Assembly: GCF_000023905.1 (NCBI RefSeq)
Contig: NC_013192.1
Location: forward strand, 434,001 to 498,000
Direction of reading: 5' to 3'
DNA: 64,000 bases
Origin: Leptotrichia buccalis C-1013-b
GTDB taxonomy: Bacteria > Fusobacteriota > Fusobacteriia > Fusobacteriales > Leptotrichiaceae
Shown here: piece after piece, positions 9,373 to 19,324 of the stretch
How the letters are laid out: every line of letters begins with the position of its first letter
How positions within the stretch are numbered: the stretch's first letter is position 1
Made by a program: the position numbers and the translations under genes
Notes under the pieces: model-generated
Seen by the model: only the letters and a program-made list of their open reading frames with translations
What the model was told of the DNA's origin: nothing
Databases searched by the model: none

Positions 9373-9858
9373 TTAAATAACCCAGAAATCAAATTCTTCA
9401 ATCATATTTTCATATGTTTTGTCTTTTGCCAGTAAATTTGTAAATTCCCTAAAATCTTCGCCAGTTTTTCTTAGATATTCATCATTTCCAACCAGTTCTT
9501 CAATTTTATCTCCTATTCTTTTCCATGCCTTATTAAGCTCAGGTATGACTTTTAGCCCTTCTTCTGTTATCTTAGTAAAAGAATTCTTTCCTGATTTTTC
9601 TCTTTCTACATATCCTTTTGAAACTAATTTATCTACAAACCTTGTAACTGTTGATGGAGCTATTGCTAAAGCTTCTGATATTTGATTTACTGTGAGACCA
9701 TTCTTTTCTTCTTTTAATATAATCATTAAAAAAGCATGAGTTGGATAAATACCCAGATTTTCAAATGATTCTTCTGCTATTTTGTTAACCATTCTAAACA
9801 TTTTTGAAATCGTAAAATAAATACACTTTTGAATTTCTATCGTTCCTTTGCTATTCAT
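9373..9858 (-). CDS. MarR-family transcriptional regulator
   Basis: Winged-helix dimeric repressor of 161 residues. The DNA-binding part is seen at ~55-105: VNQISEALAIAPSTVTRFVDKL (recognition helix), then GYVEREKSGKNSF (wing). The ends supply the dimerisation helices. The start is supported by AAAGGAG upstream. It lies between ktrB and an AI-2E-family permease gene on the same strand (gap to the permease 27 bp). That places it in the same transcription unit as the permease, but its targets cannot be told from the sequence. Confidence 0.88.
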   Translation of the reverse strand: MNSKGTIEIQKCIYFTISKMFRMVNKIAEESFENLGIYPTHAFLMIILKEEKNGLTVNQISEALAIAPSTVTRFVDKLVSKGYVEREKSGKNSFTKITEEGLKVIPELNKAWKRIGDKIEELVGNDEYLRKTGEDFREFTNLLAKDKTYENMIEEFDFWVI

Positions 9859-9885
9859 AAATTTTTTTACTCCTTTATTTTTTAT

Positions 9886-11001
9886 TTATTTATTTTTTAC
9901 TATATATTTTTCCCAACAGAATACCCATGTTAATTTAATAATAATATACACAGGAATCGCAATAAATGCACCGCTGATTCCAAATAATGCCCCTCCAATC
10001 AAAACTACCAGAAGTGTTGTAATTGGATGCATTTCCACTGATTTTCCTGTAAGCCATGGTTTTACAATGTTCGCTTCTATTGTCTGAACAATTGTAATTA
10101 AGACCACTATCAAAATTACCAGCTTGAATGATTTTGTAAAAGCATACAGTATTGCTGGAATCAATCCAATAAATGGTCCTATAAACGGAATTACATTTCC
10201 AAATCCTACTATTACTGAAAAAAGCATACTGTAGTCCATTTTCAGAAAATAAAAAATTATAAATGATATAATTCCTACAATCATACTGTCTAACGCAGTT
10301 ACTAGAATATATTTTCCAATAGTTTCATCCATATTTTTTATTAAAATAATCAAATCTTCTCTTCCAATATTTCTAAAAAAACGTTTGACTCCATTTTCAA
10401 TATTATCATAACTGAAAATTAACATTATTGTAAAAATAGGTGTCATAAATAACAGACTGAATGTACTGCTTATTAAGGAAAAACTTGAACCTAAAACTTT
10501 TATGGCATTTGATATAATTATATCTTTAGAACTCATAAGAGAACTTCGTAAATCAATATTGTTACTTTCTAAAAATCCAAAAAAGTTATTTTGCAGTTTA
10601 TCCTGATTTTTTAAAAGGAAATCTATAAGACTGGAAACTTGTTTTGTAATAATTGGTACAATTGTTAAGATTATATATAGGAAAATTATGAAAAATACTG
10701 ATAAAACCAGTAAAATCGCAAATGTCCTATTTAATTTTATTTTTTTCTTTCCTTTATGTTTATTATCTGTTTCAAAGCCAGCAACTTCCTTTTTTTCACT
10801 TATCATGTCTATAAATGGCATAAGACAATATACTATTACAAATGACAAGATAAACGGGAAAATCGTACTTATTACCAGTCTTATCGGTTTTGCAAAATAA
10901 TCATAAACTTTGAAAAACAGCAATATCGCCAGAAGTACCAATACTGCTATAATTAAAAGATTTCTTAACTTCAGAAAATTTTTTTCATCATAAAATTTCA
11001 T
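9886..11001 (-). CDS. AI-2E family transporter (PerM/YdiK/TqsA-like permease)
   Basis: Integral membrane protein of 371 residues with about eight hydrophobic segments and the family pattern: an N-terminal pair of helices, a long soluble stretch in the middle, and then the conserved block GFGNVIPFIGPFIGLIPA near residue ~270, followed by GALFGISGAFIAIPV. Proteins of this family have been linked to autoinducer-2 export, Na+/H+ exchange or sporulation channels; the substrate here is unknown. The start is backed by GGAAGGA. It lies 22 bp downstream of der on the same strand. Confidence 0.88.
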   Translation of the reverse strand: MKFYDEKNFLKLRNLLIIAVLVLLAILLFFKVYDYFAKPIRLVISTIFPFILSFVIVYCLMPFIDMISEKKEVAGFETDNKHKGKKKIKLNRTFAILLVLSVFFIIFLYIILTIVPIITKQVSSLIDFLLKNQDKLQNNFFGFLESNNIDLRSSLMSSKDIIISNAIKVLGSSFSLISSTFSLLFMTPIFTIMLIFSYDNIENGVKRFFRNIGREDLIILIKNMDETIGKYILVTALDSMIVGIISFIIFYFLKMDYSMLFSVIVGFGNVIPFIGPFIGLIPAILYAFTKSFKLVILIVVLITIVQTIEANIVKPWLTGKSVEMHPITTLLVVLIGGALFGISGAFIAIPVYIIIKLTWVFCWEKYIVKNK

Positions 11002-11023
11002 TTAATTTTTTATCCTTCCGTTT

Positions 11024-12349
11024 TTATCCAAATGATTTTTCACTTTTCCTATTAAATACAATATCAATCGGACATCCTTCAAATCCGAAATATTCCCTTA
11101 ATTTATTTTCAATGTATCTTTGATAAGAAAAATGTATAAGTTCTGGATTGTTTGCAAAAAATACGAATTTTGGTGGTGCCTGACTTACCTGTGTAGCATA
11201 ATTTATTTTTACAGCTCTTCCTTTTCTTGTAGGCACTGGATTCTGTGCTATCATTTCAGCTAAGATCTGATTTAACAATCCTGTTGTTATTTTTTTGTGA
11301 TATTCTTCGTTAATAAATTTAGCTTGCTCCAGAATATTTAATGTTCTTTTCCCTGTCAATGCTGAAATTGTAACAATTGGCGCATAATCCAGAAATGCCA
11401 AGTCAGCTTTTACAAGCTCAGTAAACTCTTTCACACTATTGTTATTTTTTTCAATCAAATCCCATTTATTAACTGCAATAATAATGGGCTTTCTCTCCTC
11501 ATAAATCATTCCTGCAATTCTTTTGTCCTGATCTGTCAAAAGCTCTGTCGCATCAAGCATCAGCACACAGACATCAGCCCTTTTTATCGCTTTCATTGCC
11601 CGAAGTATGCTGTAATATTCGATATCATCTTCCACTTTGGATTTTCTACGAATTCCAGCTGTATCAATTAAAGTATAAGTTTCTCCATTGTATCTAAGGC
11701 TTGAATCAATTGAATCTCTTGTAGTTCCCGCAATATCACTTACAATCGAACGTTCTTCATTCAAAAGTTTATTTACAAGCGAAGATTTACCAGCATTTGG
11801 TCTACCAAGAATCGCAATATTAAGTCCATCTTCAATTTGTTTTATTTTTTTATCTTCAAACTTTTCAATTACTGCGTCCAGTAAATCTCCCAAATTTGTC
11901 TTATGTTCCCCAGAAATTCCGATAACTTCCTCAAATCCTAATCCATAAAACTCAAAAATATTTTCCTGATCACGCAGATAATTGTCAATTTTGTTTACAG
12001 CGACAACAACTTTCTTATCCTGTCTTCTAAGTACTGTTGCCACATCTTCGTCAAGTCCAGTAATTCCAGCTTTTCCATCTACCAGAAATATAATCACATC
12101 CGCCTCGTCAATTGCAACTTGTGCCTGCTGCTTAATTTTCCCCATCATAAAATCTTCTGTCCTAGGCTCAAGACCTCCAGTATCCACCAGAATAAATTCC
12201 TTTCCTGACCATTCTATTTCACGATATAGCCTGTCTCTTGTAACTCCAGGCTCATCTTTTACGATGGATAGCCTATCTCCCACCAACTTATTAAATAACG
12301 TTGATTTTCCCACATTAGGTCTGCCAACAATTGCTACAGTGTGTTTCAT
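11024..12349 (-). CDS. der: Ribosome-assembly GTPase Der (EngA)
   Basis: Essential GTPase of 50S subunit maturation. It contains two tandem G domains: the first with GRPNVGKST (residues ~8-16), DTGG and NKID, the second with GRPNAGKSS (~182), DTAG and NKWD. A C-terminal KH-like domain follows (VNEE... to the end, with VFFANNPELIHFSYQRY). At 441 residues it has the normal length. A GGAGG ribosome-binding site lies before the ATG and a plausible promoter lies 20-50 bp upstream. The downstream permease gene is close enough to be co-transcribed. Confidence 0.97.
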   Translation of the reverse strand: MKHTVAIVGRPNVGKSTLFNKLVGDRLSIVKDEPGVTRDRLYREIEWSGKEFILVDTGGLEPRTEDFMMGKIKQQAQVAIDEADVIIFLVDGKAGITGLDEDVATVLRRQDKKVVVAVNKIDNYLRDQENIFEFYGLGFEEVIGISGEHKTNLGDLLDAVIEKFEDKKIKQIEDGLNIAILGRPNAGKSSLVNKLLNEERSIVSDIAGTTRDSIDSSLRYNGETYTLIDTAGIRRKSKVEDDIEYYSILRAMKAIKRADVCVLMLDATELLTDQDKRIAGMIYEERKPIIIAVNKWDLIEKNNNSVKEFTELVKADLAFLDYAPIVTISALTGKRTLNILEQAKFINEEYHKKITTGLLNQILAEMIAQNPVPTRKGRAVKINYATQVSQAPPKFVFFANNPELIHFSYQRYIENKLREYFGFEGCPIDIVFNRKSEKSFG

Positions 12350-12367
12350 TTTTCCTCCATTTTATTA

Positions 12368-12396
12368 TATATATTTTATGTCTTAATAATTCTCAA
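12368..12396 (-). promoter_or_regulatory. Predicted sigma70-type promoter of der
   Basis: On the minus strand TTGAGA (12391-12396) is followed after 17 bp by TATATA (12368-12373), about 20 bp before the der start codon. The surroundings are AT-rich, so a chance match is possible. Confidence 0.45.
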
Positions 12397-12742
12397 AAAC
12401 AATATTATATTTATTTTATCATATTTTTGGCATTTTTATTAGTTTTTTTTAACGAAAAGAAAAACTTTTAGAAATTATTCGGAATCTTTTTTTATTGAAC
12501 TAATGGAATTAAGTGTCTTTAAAGTTTGTATACACACTTTGATTTTATAACATTAATCTGATAAAACTAAATAAATATACAATTTTGCTATATATTTTAT
12601 ACTATTTCCCGTTTAAATAGCGAATGTTTAATAAATTTTGAATTACATACATTTAGTAAGGAATTAAAACTTTTTGTCCTTAACATAGTTTCTATTTTAT
12701 AATGGGATTTAGTATTAATTTTATTTTTCACTATTCAGTTAG

Positions 12743-12788
12743 TAAAAAACTGCACCTCCAATCTTTATCCCAGATTTTCAGGTACAGT
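12743..12788 (-). terminator. Terminator after the UPF0756 gene (repeated terminator type)
   Basis: On the minus strand ACTGTACCTGAAAATCT ... AGATTGGAGGTGCAGT, followed by a run of six T. The same blocks (ACCT-AAAATCT ... GGTGCAGTTTTTT) recur in the terminator at 28250-28296, so this is a repeated terminator sequence. The rest of the 458-bp space between the UPF0756 gene and der holds only AT-rich DNA without a convincing gene. Confidence 0.75.
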
Positions 12789-12807
12789 AAATTAATTAAA
12801 AATAATT

Positions 12808-13302
12808 TTATTTTTTGAAAAATAATTCAATAACTCTCAAAATACAAAAAGTAATTCCGCTAGCAATAACAGGCCCTGCCGCAATTCCTTTGAAAAACAC
12901 AACTCCCATTATTGTTCCAATTACTAGAGCGACTGTAATTTCAGGCTGCCCCGAGAGTAATCCTACTCCTTTTGAAGAAAGGATGGAAACAGAAATTCCA
13001 CTTATAATCGCAACCCATCCAATCGGAGATTTAAAGGCATTTAATAAATGAGAAAAACCAATTTCTCCTGTAGCAATAGGAATTAAAATAGCAACTGTGA
13101 TTACTAAAACACCCCAATTTATACCTTCTTTTCTAAATTGAATCATAAAATTTTGAATATCAATTCCTTTTAATTTATAATTTTCTGTGATATTAAATAA
13201 AACTTTTAAAATTAACACAAAAATTGTTGCATAAACTATAGATTTATTCTGTGTAATTGCACCAACTAATAAAATTAGCCCTAAAAAAATAAAACTTTCC
13301 AA
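12808..13302 (-). CDS. UPF0756 (DUF441) family membrane protein
   Basis: A 164-residue membrane protein of unknown function. It has four to five hydrophobic segments and family-typical glycine/serine-rich stretches (SILSSKGVGLLSGQPE and VFFKGIAAGPVIASG). The start codon is TTG with GAAAGGAA upstream; no ATG is available nearby, so TTG is the best choice. It stands as a single gene between the DUF4132 protein and der, and has its own terminator. No function can be inferred from the neighbours. Confidence 0.85.
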   Translation of the reverse strand: MESFIFLGLILLVGAITQNKSIVYATIFVLILKVLFNITENYKLKGIDIQNFMIQFRKEGINWGVLVITVAILIPIATGEIGFSHLLNAFKSPIGWVAIISGISVSILSSKGVGLLSGQPEITVALVIGTIMGVVFFKGIAAGPVIASGITFCILRVIELFFKK

Positions 13303-13448
13303 AATTTTTCCTTTCTATTTTTGTTATTTTATACTAAATTCCATTTAAAAAATAAAAATTATATTTTAATTATTTGATAACAAAAGACCAAGAATCCCTT
13401 GCTAAAAAAAATTTTAATAAATTCATTATTTACAATGGGAAAATAGTA

Positions 13449-16400
13449 CTATTTAATTTGTTCTAAAATAAACGGATCCTTTATTTTAGTGTCTTCTGCA
13501 AATAAAATGATTTTACTCATAATTTCAGCTGTTTTGGGATCTTCATCAACAAATGGTAGAAATATCCTTCCTCTATGCTGAGAATGTATTGGAAGTACAT
13601 TTATTTCAGCTCCTGCTCTCTGATGAACTACTCCACTTCCCAGATGAACTGTGTATTCTGCACGTTCGCCTTTTATTATAGCATGTTTTTCAGTAAATGT
13701 AATATTTTTAAGTTTAAATAATTTAAGATTAAACTCAACAATAGCTTTTCTCATTTCAACAGTCGAATGACTAGCTTCAGGATCAACACCGCCAACATGA
13801 GCTACACTTACAGCCAGATCCACATCTCTCATTACTTCTGTAAAGATTAAATCAGGAATATCATCTATAAGCATCGGTTTAAAGGTCTTTCTGTCGTAAA
13901 AACAAACCCATTCAAGTGTTGGAGCTTCAATATCAGATGGAGAAAACCAGTCTGCCATTGCATAAATTTTTGCTATAATATTATTTTTATAATAAATTTT
14001 TTGCAGCCCTTCTTCATAATCAGCAACCCATCTTCTATTTTTTAGTACAGCAACAGTTTTATTTGGCTGAATTTGATGTCCAGCATATCTTAATGAATTT
14101 TCCTTGCCTTTTTCATCCTGAGTTTTTATATAAATTTCTCTAAATATCTGTTTAAACGGCTGTTTTATCTGTTTTGTGAATAGGTCTTGCTGGTACTCGC
14201 TCCATTTTCCACTGTTATACAAATCAAGAGCATGAGCAATTTTTAACACTTGACTTTCTTCAAGTTCAAGAATTTCTCCATTTACAGTTACAAGAGTACC
14301 ATCACTGTAGTAACCAAGATTGTTTTCAGATTTGAAAACGAGAGTGTCCAGCAATGGTGAAATTACAGGATTTTCCATTAGATTTTTTATTTCATAATTG
14401 TAGAATTCTGTACCGTCTTCCATTGCCTCTTCTAGCATTTTTTTAGAACGTCTATATTGTTCCTTCAAATTTTTATTAACTTCCTTAATTTCTTCAATAT
14501 ATTTATTTTTCTTTAGTTTTACTGGCATTGTTTTCAAAGTTTTTCCATTTTTTTCAAAAACTGTTTTAGTTTGTCCAAATTCATCAATTTTTATAAACAC
14601 CGATATTTCGTCAATTATTTTTGGCTCAAAATATTTTTGCATTTCATTAATTAAAGCTGTTTCCATACTCCAAATTAAACGAATTACATCTGAATATCCA
14701 GCATTTCTTGATAAATTTTCAAGCGATATTTCAAAAGCCTTTGCCTCGCTTGCCCGACGCTGAGCTCCAAACTGCTTACTTTCTTTTAGAAATTTCTGCA
14801 AAAATTTGTACCTATGAAGTAAATCTTTGTCACGAGCCTTTTTTAATGGAATTAATGAATAGCTAGCAACCAAGTCTTTATTTCTCTTGTCTTGAATCTT
14901 TGTTTCAGTTTCCTTTAATTTTAACTTTCCTTGTACAGCGTCTGCAAACATTCTTGCCCGTGAATGCTTTGCTCCATCTGATACATATTTTGCCGCCTCA
15001 TAAAGCATCTCAAATCGTTTTTTCCCCAATTCTTTATAAGCAGACTTGAACCAGTCAATATCAAAAGCTCCCACAGCCAAATCTTCAACTGAAATAGGAG
15101 TATATTTGGCAAATAGACTTTCCATATTTTTAGACACATCACTTATATGAGCATGAAAATAGTAACAGGCACTTTCCATTCCTTTCCAGCCTAAATATTT
15201 CTGAATAAGTGGTATCCAACGTGGTGCATACATTGCCACTTCTATAAGCCGCTGTTGACTAATTTTGCTTCCTTTTATTTTTTTAGCAAATAGTTCACTG
15301 GTATCTGTTTTATCAGGAATACTGTTTTTCAAAAGATGACTCAAATTTGATTTTTTGGAATCATCACTGTAATAATAGGAATAATAACCACCTCTTTCCA
15401 GCTTTTCATTACCCAGTGCCATCAAAATCTTGATAAGATTGTCAACACCTTTTACAATCGGTATCTGATGAATCGTATTTGAGTATTCCACAGGATTCTC
15501 CCCTCTTTTAAACTCTGAATCCAAAATGTAGTCAATTATTTTTTGCCCTTCTGTTCTAAAAAATTCCATAACTTTCTGTTCATCTTGATTTTTTTTAGAA
15601 TCTTCATTATTATAAATAAAATTACACAAAGTTCTTATATTATCCTTTACGTTTCCGCGATTAAGTACTTCAATATAAAACTCGTCTTTTGTAATAATTC
15701 CTTTTGTTACAGCAAAAGCAAATTCATAAAGTGAAATGAGTTCGCCATTTAATTCTCCATTTTTCTTTTGTATATAATTGTACATTTTTTTATAAATTTC
15801 ATATTTTAGGATAAACTGCTCACCAAATTCCTTCTCATTTGGATAATATCCCATATTATTTTTAGCCTCTCGAAAAATTAGGTTATTGTCAAAAATGCTT
15901 GAATACATTTCTTTGGCGTCATCTCTTCCCCAATGATTTTTCCCCTGCTTTGTCAAAATCTTGCTTTCATCCAAGTGATTGTAAACATAAGAAAATACAG
16001 TTTTTCCAAATTTATAACAATATTTTTTATTTTTTTCTTCATTTTTGTATTCATTTATAAGCAGATGTATAATTTGAGATATTTTTCCAACTGAATAATA
16101 ATATCCTTTATTTACCTCAAAATGTTTTAAATCATTATTTTTTCTTTGCTCAAATATTATTTTTTCAATTAGGTTATTTGCACCAAATCCAAGCATTTCA
16201 TTCGTATAGTTTAAATATTCCTTTGCTGAAAATCTTTCCTTTGTGAATAAATACAGCTGATATAGCGTTTTAAAATCCTTAATTTCTGTTTTGTAAAATT
16301 CCCGCCATACTTCCTCCAGTGGATAATCCTCTAATTTCTGATTTCCATAATCGTATTTTCTATCCGAAGAAAAAATAGGAGAAAATGTATTAGAAAGCAA

Positions 16401-18458
16401 AGCTTCTTCTCCATAAACAGTTTTGTACTCATAATTTTCGTATTTCACATACAAATCGTTTAATTTTTTTACAATTTCCAAAAGTTCATCAATAGACTTT
16501 GTAAATATTTTTTTTATATCTAATTTTTCCTCTAAAAATTCTTTATTTTCAAAATTTGGCTCATAATCAGTGTTATATTTAAGTGCCTCATTAACAGCTT
16601 TTTTCTCTTCCCTATTAATTTCATTAATTAAAACAATTTCACTTGAAGTAGGCTCTTTCACAAGGTTTACATACTTTTTCAATGTTTTCACATCGTCTTT
16701 TTTCTCATTTTTAGCCTTCAAAATCAAGTCAAATGCAGCGAGTCGTTTATTTACATCCTTTGTCTTTATAAGATTTTCAACACTTTCATAAAATGCCGTC
16801 TTTTTCTGCAAATAAAGTAAATTAATCAGATTTTTACGAACTTCTGAAGTTTTTAACTTTAGCATTCCTTCCATTTCTTTACAATATTTTTGGACTAAAT
16901 TATGTTTTTTAGCTATTTCAAAGGCTTTATTAGTTACTGCACCGTCTTTTAAACTATCAATCACAAATTTTGCATGATTTTCATTCTCAAATTTTTGAGC
17001 AACAAGCTGTAGAATATCCTCTTTTGTATAATAATTAAGAAATTTTGCATAATCCAAAATTTTATCAATATATTCACCTTTCAAAAATAGCGATATTATA
17101 GCCATTTTATCAGCAATTGCCACTTTATACAAAGTAACTGAATACCATGGAAAAATACAAGGCGAAAAATCCTTTCTAACTTTTGTCATTTGTTTAACTA
17201 AATTTTCAAATATTCCAAAAAACTCTTTTGCCTCATCTTCATTTTCAAAAAAATCAGTCAATTTAACTTTTCCATTATTTATTCTCTGAAAAATTTGATA
17301 AGTATTTACATTTCCCACAAGATTCCCTGAATAACATGCATAAATTTCCAAATCATCGGGATTTTTCTGAATAACTTTTTTTGCAATTTTTTGAGATAAT
17401 TTTGGATTTTGAATAATATCAAGGTAGTAGGAAGCAAGCAAAACAGTGTGGCGTTTTCCAGTATTTATAAGTTTTTCAATCGCTTTTACAGCCATCGAAA
17501 CATCTTCTCTTCCTTTTTGCCAAAGCCCTAGCAAAACTTCCACATTGTCCTCACTTTTCAAAAGCTCATCAGCATATTTCGGATTTTCCACGAGTTTATT
17601 GATAATCTCAATTTCCTTTTTGCTAACTCTGTCTGCATACATTTCTCCAATTCCAGTCCATGTTGCCAAAGCTCTTTTTACTGATGAAAAACGTAATAAA
17701 TCATTATCATAAACAATTTTAAACATATAATCAAAGTTTTCAGCAGTTCCACCATCCATCGTTTCGCATATAGCCTGTCGTAGCCCTTCCTGAAGCTTTG
17801 CAGCCAATAGTAATTTCCCAACTAATTCTACAAGCTCGCGATTATTTGACGAAAAAATTGCCCTAAAAGTTGTATAATCTAATACAAATGTATTGTTATC
17901 ACTCAAAATCATTTCTTTCAAAAACTCAATAACTTCTTTATTGCTTCTATTAATTTCAGCTAAAAGATAAGATTCTGCGTCAATATTCCCATACTGTTTC
18001 GTATCATACTCTTTTTTCAAAATTTTCATAATATCCAATTCCAAAATATGGAATTCCACAAAACGTGTCAAAATATCCCACATATCCCGCAAATGATCTC
18101 TATAATTTGAACTTAGTATCATTTTTCTATAATATCCTTTTGTATAAGGAGTTTGTACAGTTTTTTCACAAACTTCAATAAAAAGTTCCCTAAAATACTT
18201 TCCTATCATCACATCCAAAGCAGGATAAATTTCTTTTGGAAAAATATCTTCAAGCCTAACATTTTTAACATTTTTAATTTTCTTTTTTATTTCTACAAGC
18301 GCAAAAATTTCATACTCATATTCTCCAGTTTTAACAGTACCTTTCAATGCATTTTCAATAAATTTTCGACTTTCTGAATTTAATTTTTCCTTTTCCTTTG
18401 ACAATTTCATTCTGTAACTATTTTTCAATTTGTCAGGAATACTGTAATCTATTACCAT
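13449..18458 (-). CDS. Giant DUF4132 domain protein (YehI/MolR-like)
   Basis: A 1669-residue soluble protein, one of the longest in the window. The first ~1100 residues are mostly alpha-helical and Lys/Glu-rich and look like HEAT/ARM-type solenoid. The C-terminal ~450 residues match the DUF4132 family, known from E. coli YehI and MolR. Recognisable pieces are the region around APTLEWVCFYDR, then DVDLAVSVAHVGGVDPEASHS, and near the end GSGVVHQRAGAEINVLPIHS followed by GRIFLPFVDEDP. No signal peptide or membrane segment is seen. The ATG has a strong AAGGAG site. It lies 131 bp downstream of a small beta-grasp-like protein gene and is probably co-transcribed with it. The biochemical role of the family is not established. 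Confidence 0.8.
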   Translation of the reverse strand: MVIDYSIPDKLKNSYRMKLSKEKEKLNSESRKFIENALKGTVKTGEYEYEIFALVEIKKKIKNVKNVRLEDIFPKEIYPALDVMIGKYFRELFIEVCEKTVQTPYTKGYYRKMILSSNYRDHLRDMWDILTRFVEFHILELDIMKILKKEYDTKQYGNIDAESYLLAEINRSNKEVIEFLKEMILSDNNTFVLDYTTFRAIFSSNNRELVELVGKLLLAAKLQEGLRQAICETMDGGTAENFDYMFKIVYDNDLLRFSSVKRALATWTGIGEMYADRVSKKEIEIINKLVENPKYADELLKSEDNVEVLLGLWQKGREDVSMAVKAIEKLINTGKRHTVLLASYYLDIIQNPKLSQKIAKKVIQKNPDDLEIYACYSGNLVGNVNTYQIFQRINNGKVKLTDFFENEDEAKEFFGIFENLVKQMTKVRKDFSPCIFPWYSVTLYKVAIADKMAIISLFLKGEYIDKILDYAKFLNYYTKEDILQLVAQKFENENHAKFVIDSLKDGAVTNKAFEIAKKHNLVQKYCKEMEGMLKLKTSEVRKNLINLLYLQKKTAFYESVENLIKTKDVNKRLAAFDLILKAKNEKKDDVKTLKKYVNLVKEPTSSEIVLINEINREEKKAVNEALKYNTDYEPNFENKEFLEEKLDIKKIFTKSIDELLEIVKKLNDLYVKYENYEYKTVYGEEALLSNTFSPIFSSDRKYDYGNQKLEDYPLEEVWREFYKTEIKDFKTLYQLYLFTKERFSAKEYLNYTNEMLGFGANNLIEKIIFEQRKNNDLKHFEVNKGYYYSVGKISQIIHLLINEYKNEEKNKKYCYKFGKTVFSYVYNHLDESKILTKQGKNHWGRDDAKEMYSSIFDNNLIFREAKNNMGYYPNEKEFGEQFILKYEIYKKMYNYIQKKNGELNGELISLYEFAFAVTKGIITKDEFYIEVLNRGNVKDNIRTLCNFIYNNEDSKKNQDEQKVMEFFRTEGQKIIDYILDSEFKRGENPVEYSNTIHQIPIVKGVDNLIKILMALGNEKLERGGYYSYYYSDDSKKSNLSHLLKNSIPDKTDTSELFAKKIKGSKISQQRLIEVAMYAPRWIPLIQKYLGWKGMESACYYFHAHISDVSKNMESLFAKYTPISVEDLAVGAFDIDWFKSAYKELGKKRFEMLYEAAKYVSDGAKHSRARMFADAVQGKLKLKETETKIQDKRNKDLVASYSLIPLKKARDKDLLHRYKFLQKFLKESKQFGAQRRASEAKAFEISLENLSRNAGYSDVIRLIWSMETALINEMQKYFEPKIIDEISVFIKIDEFGQTKTVFEKNGKTLKTMPVKLKKNKYIEEIKEVNKNLKEQYRRSKKMLEEAMEDGTEFYNYEIKNLMENPVISPLLDTLVFKSENNLGYYSDGTLVTVNGEILELEESQVLKIAHALDLYNSGKWSEYQQDLFTKQIKQPFKQIFREIYIKTQDEKGKENSLRYAGHQIQPNKTVAVLKNRRWVADYEEGLQKIYYKNNIIAKIYAMADWFSPSDIEAPTLEWVCFYDRKTFKPMLIDDIPDLIFTEVMRDVDLAVSVAHVGGVDPEASHSTVEMRKAIVEFNLKLFKLKNITFTEKHAIIKGERAEYTVHLGSGVVHQRAGAEINVLPIHSQHRGRIFLPFVDEDPKTAEIMSKIILFAEDTKIKDPFILEQIK

Positions 18459-18589
18459 AATAAATTCTCCTTATAAATTATTTATTAAATATTTATTTTA
18501 AAACATTTTTCTCAATCTAGTTTTTAAACTACTTTATTTAATAACAGTTTTTCCTAATATTTTTTATTTTAATCATTGGCGAATATTAA

Positions 18590-19009
18590 TTACCACATTC
18601 TCCCAGCTAACATCGTAAGTCTAACAAATGTCAACTCGTCATTCTCGTTCAAATTTACCTCACTATGTATTTCTCCCACTTCTTCATCATTCACAAAAAT
18701 TCTGTAAATTCCATCTTCATAACTTTGCAGTGCATTTTCAATCGCCTTTTCCAAATCCTGCTTTTGTTCATTATAATCTACCCCAAACGAAATTTTTCCA
18801 GCATCCGACAAATCATTAATTTTCTTATCAGTCAAATACGGAACAATGTCGTTTTCAGTAGAACCTTCATTAAATTTTTTCACATTTATTGTAACAAATT
18901 CTGTCAAAAGTTCCTTTACAGTCTTTATTTCTTCATTAATTTCGTATTCTTTCTTATCAATTTTATTTTTTTTCTTTCCAATTTGTTTTACATTTACATA
19001 AACTTTCAT
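18590..19009 (-). CDS. Small acidic protein with beta-grasp (ubiquitin/MoaD-like) appearance
   Basis: 139 residues, not assignable to a named family by eye. The N-terminus (MKVYVNVKQIG ... TVKELLTEFV) has the strand-strand-helix pattern of a ubiquitin-like fold. The C-terminus reads IFVNDEEVGEI ... LNENDELTFVRLTMLAGRMW, strikingly like the last part of ThiS/MoaD sulfur carriers (VNGE ... L..GDEV.......GG). However, there is no terminal Gly-Gly, and RMW follows the last glycine. It precedes the DUF4132 gene on the same strand, so the two may work together. The fold is an inference from pattern only. Alternatives are an unrelated small adaptor or an antitoxin-like protein. Confidence 0.55.
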   Translation of the reverse strand: MKVYVNVKQIGKKKNKIDKKEYEINEEIKTVKELLTEFVTINVKKFNEGSTENDIVPYLTDKKINDLSDAGKISFGVDYNEQKQDLEKAIENALQSYEDGIYRIFVNDEEVGEIHSEVNLNENDELTFVRLTMLAGRMW

Positions 19010-19099
19010 ATTTTTTCATTCACTTTCATTATTTTTTTATATTTTATCATATATTCCTGTTATTTAACATTGCGAAAACTTTTAAAATAAGCTCGAATT

Positions 19100-19185
19100 T
19101 TCATAACTATAGAAAAAATATTTTAAAACCGAACTCAAAAATTATAACGATATTATTCAAAATCTAAGATTGTTTTATTTTTACG
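19100..19185 (-). repeat. Dispersed intergenic repeat, inverted copy A'
   Basis: Read on the minus strand it gives TTTTGAATAATATCGTTATAA, then TTTTTGAGTTCGGTTTTAAA, the same block order as copy A, which lies next to it on the plus strand. A' and A thus form an inverted pair between the small beta-grasp-like gene and the metal permease operon. Confidence 0.5.
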
Positions 19186-19195
19186 AGTTTAATTA

Positions 19196-19303
19196 TATAC
19201 TCGAACCCTTTTAAAATAGAACTGCTAAAAATTGAAAAATCTAGGGTTTGAGTAAAATAGTCATATCTTTTGAGTTCAGTTTTAAGGCAGTTTTACTATA
19301 AAA
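19196..19303 (+). repeat. Dispersed ~105-bp intergenic repeat, copy A
   Basis: Starts TATACTCGAACCCTTTTAAAA and ends GTTTTAAGGCAGTTTTACTATAAA. It contains two interleaved near-palindromes: ACTCGAACCC pairs with GGGTTTGAGT, and TTTTAAAATAGAACT with AGTTCAGTTTTAAGG. Copy B at 30826-30934 matches it over its whole length with few differences. Confidence 0.75.
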
Positions 19304-19324
19304 CAAGAATTTAAAAATACTTAT

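Noticed and set aside
19100-19303. CRISPR-like repeat array
   Set aside because: Only two inverted copies without regular spacers, and no cas genes in the window.
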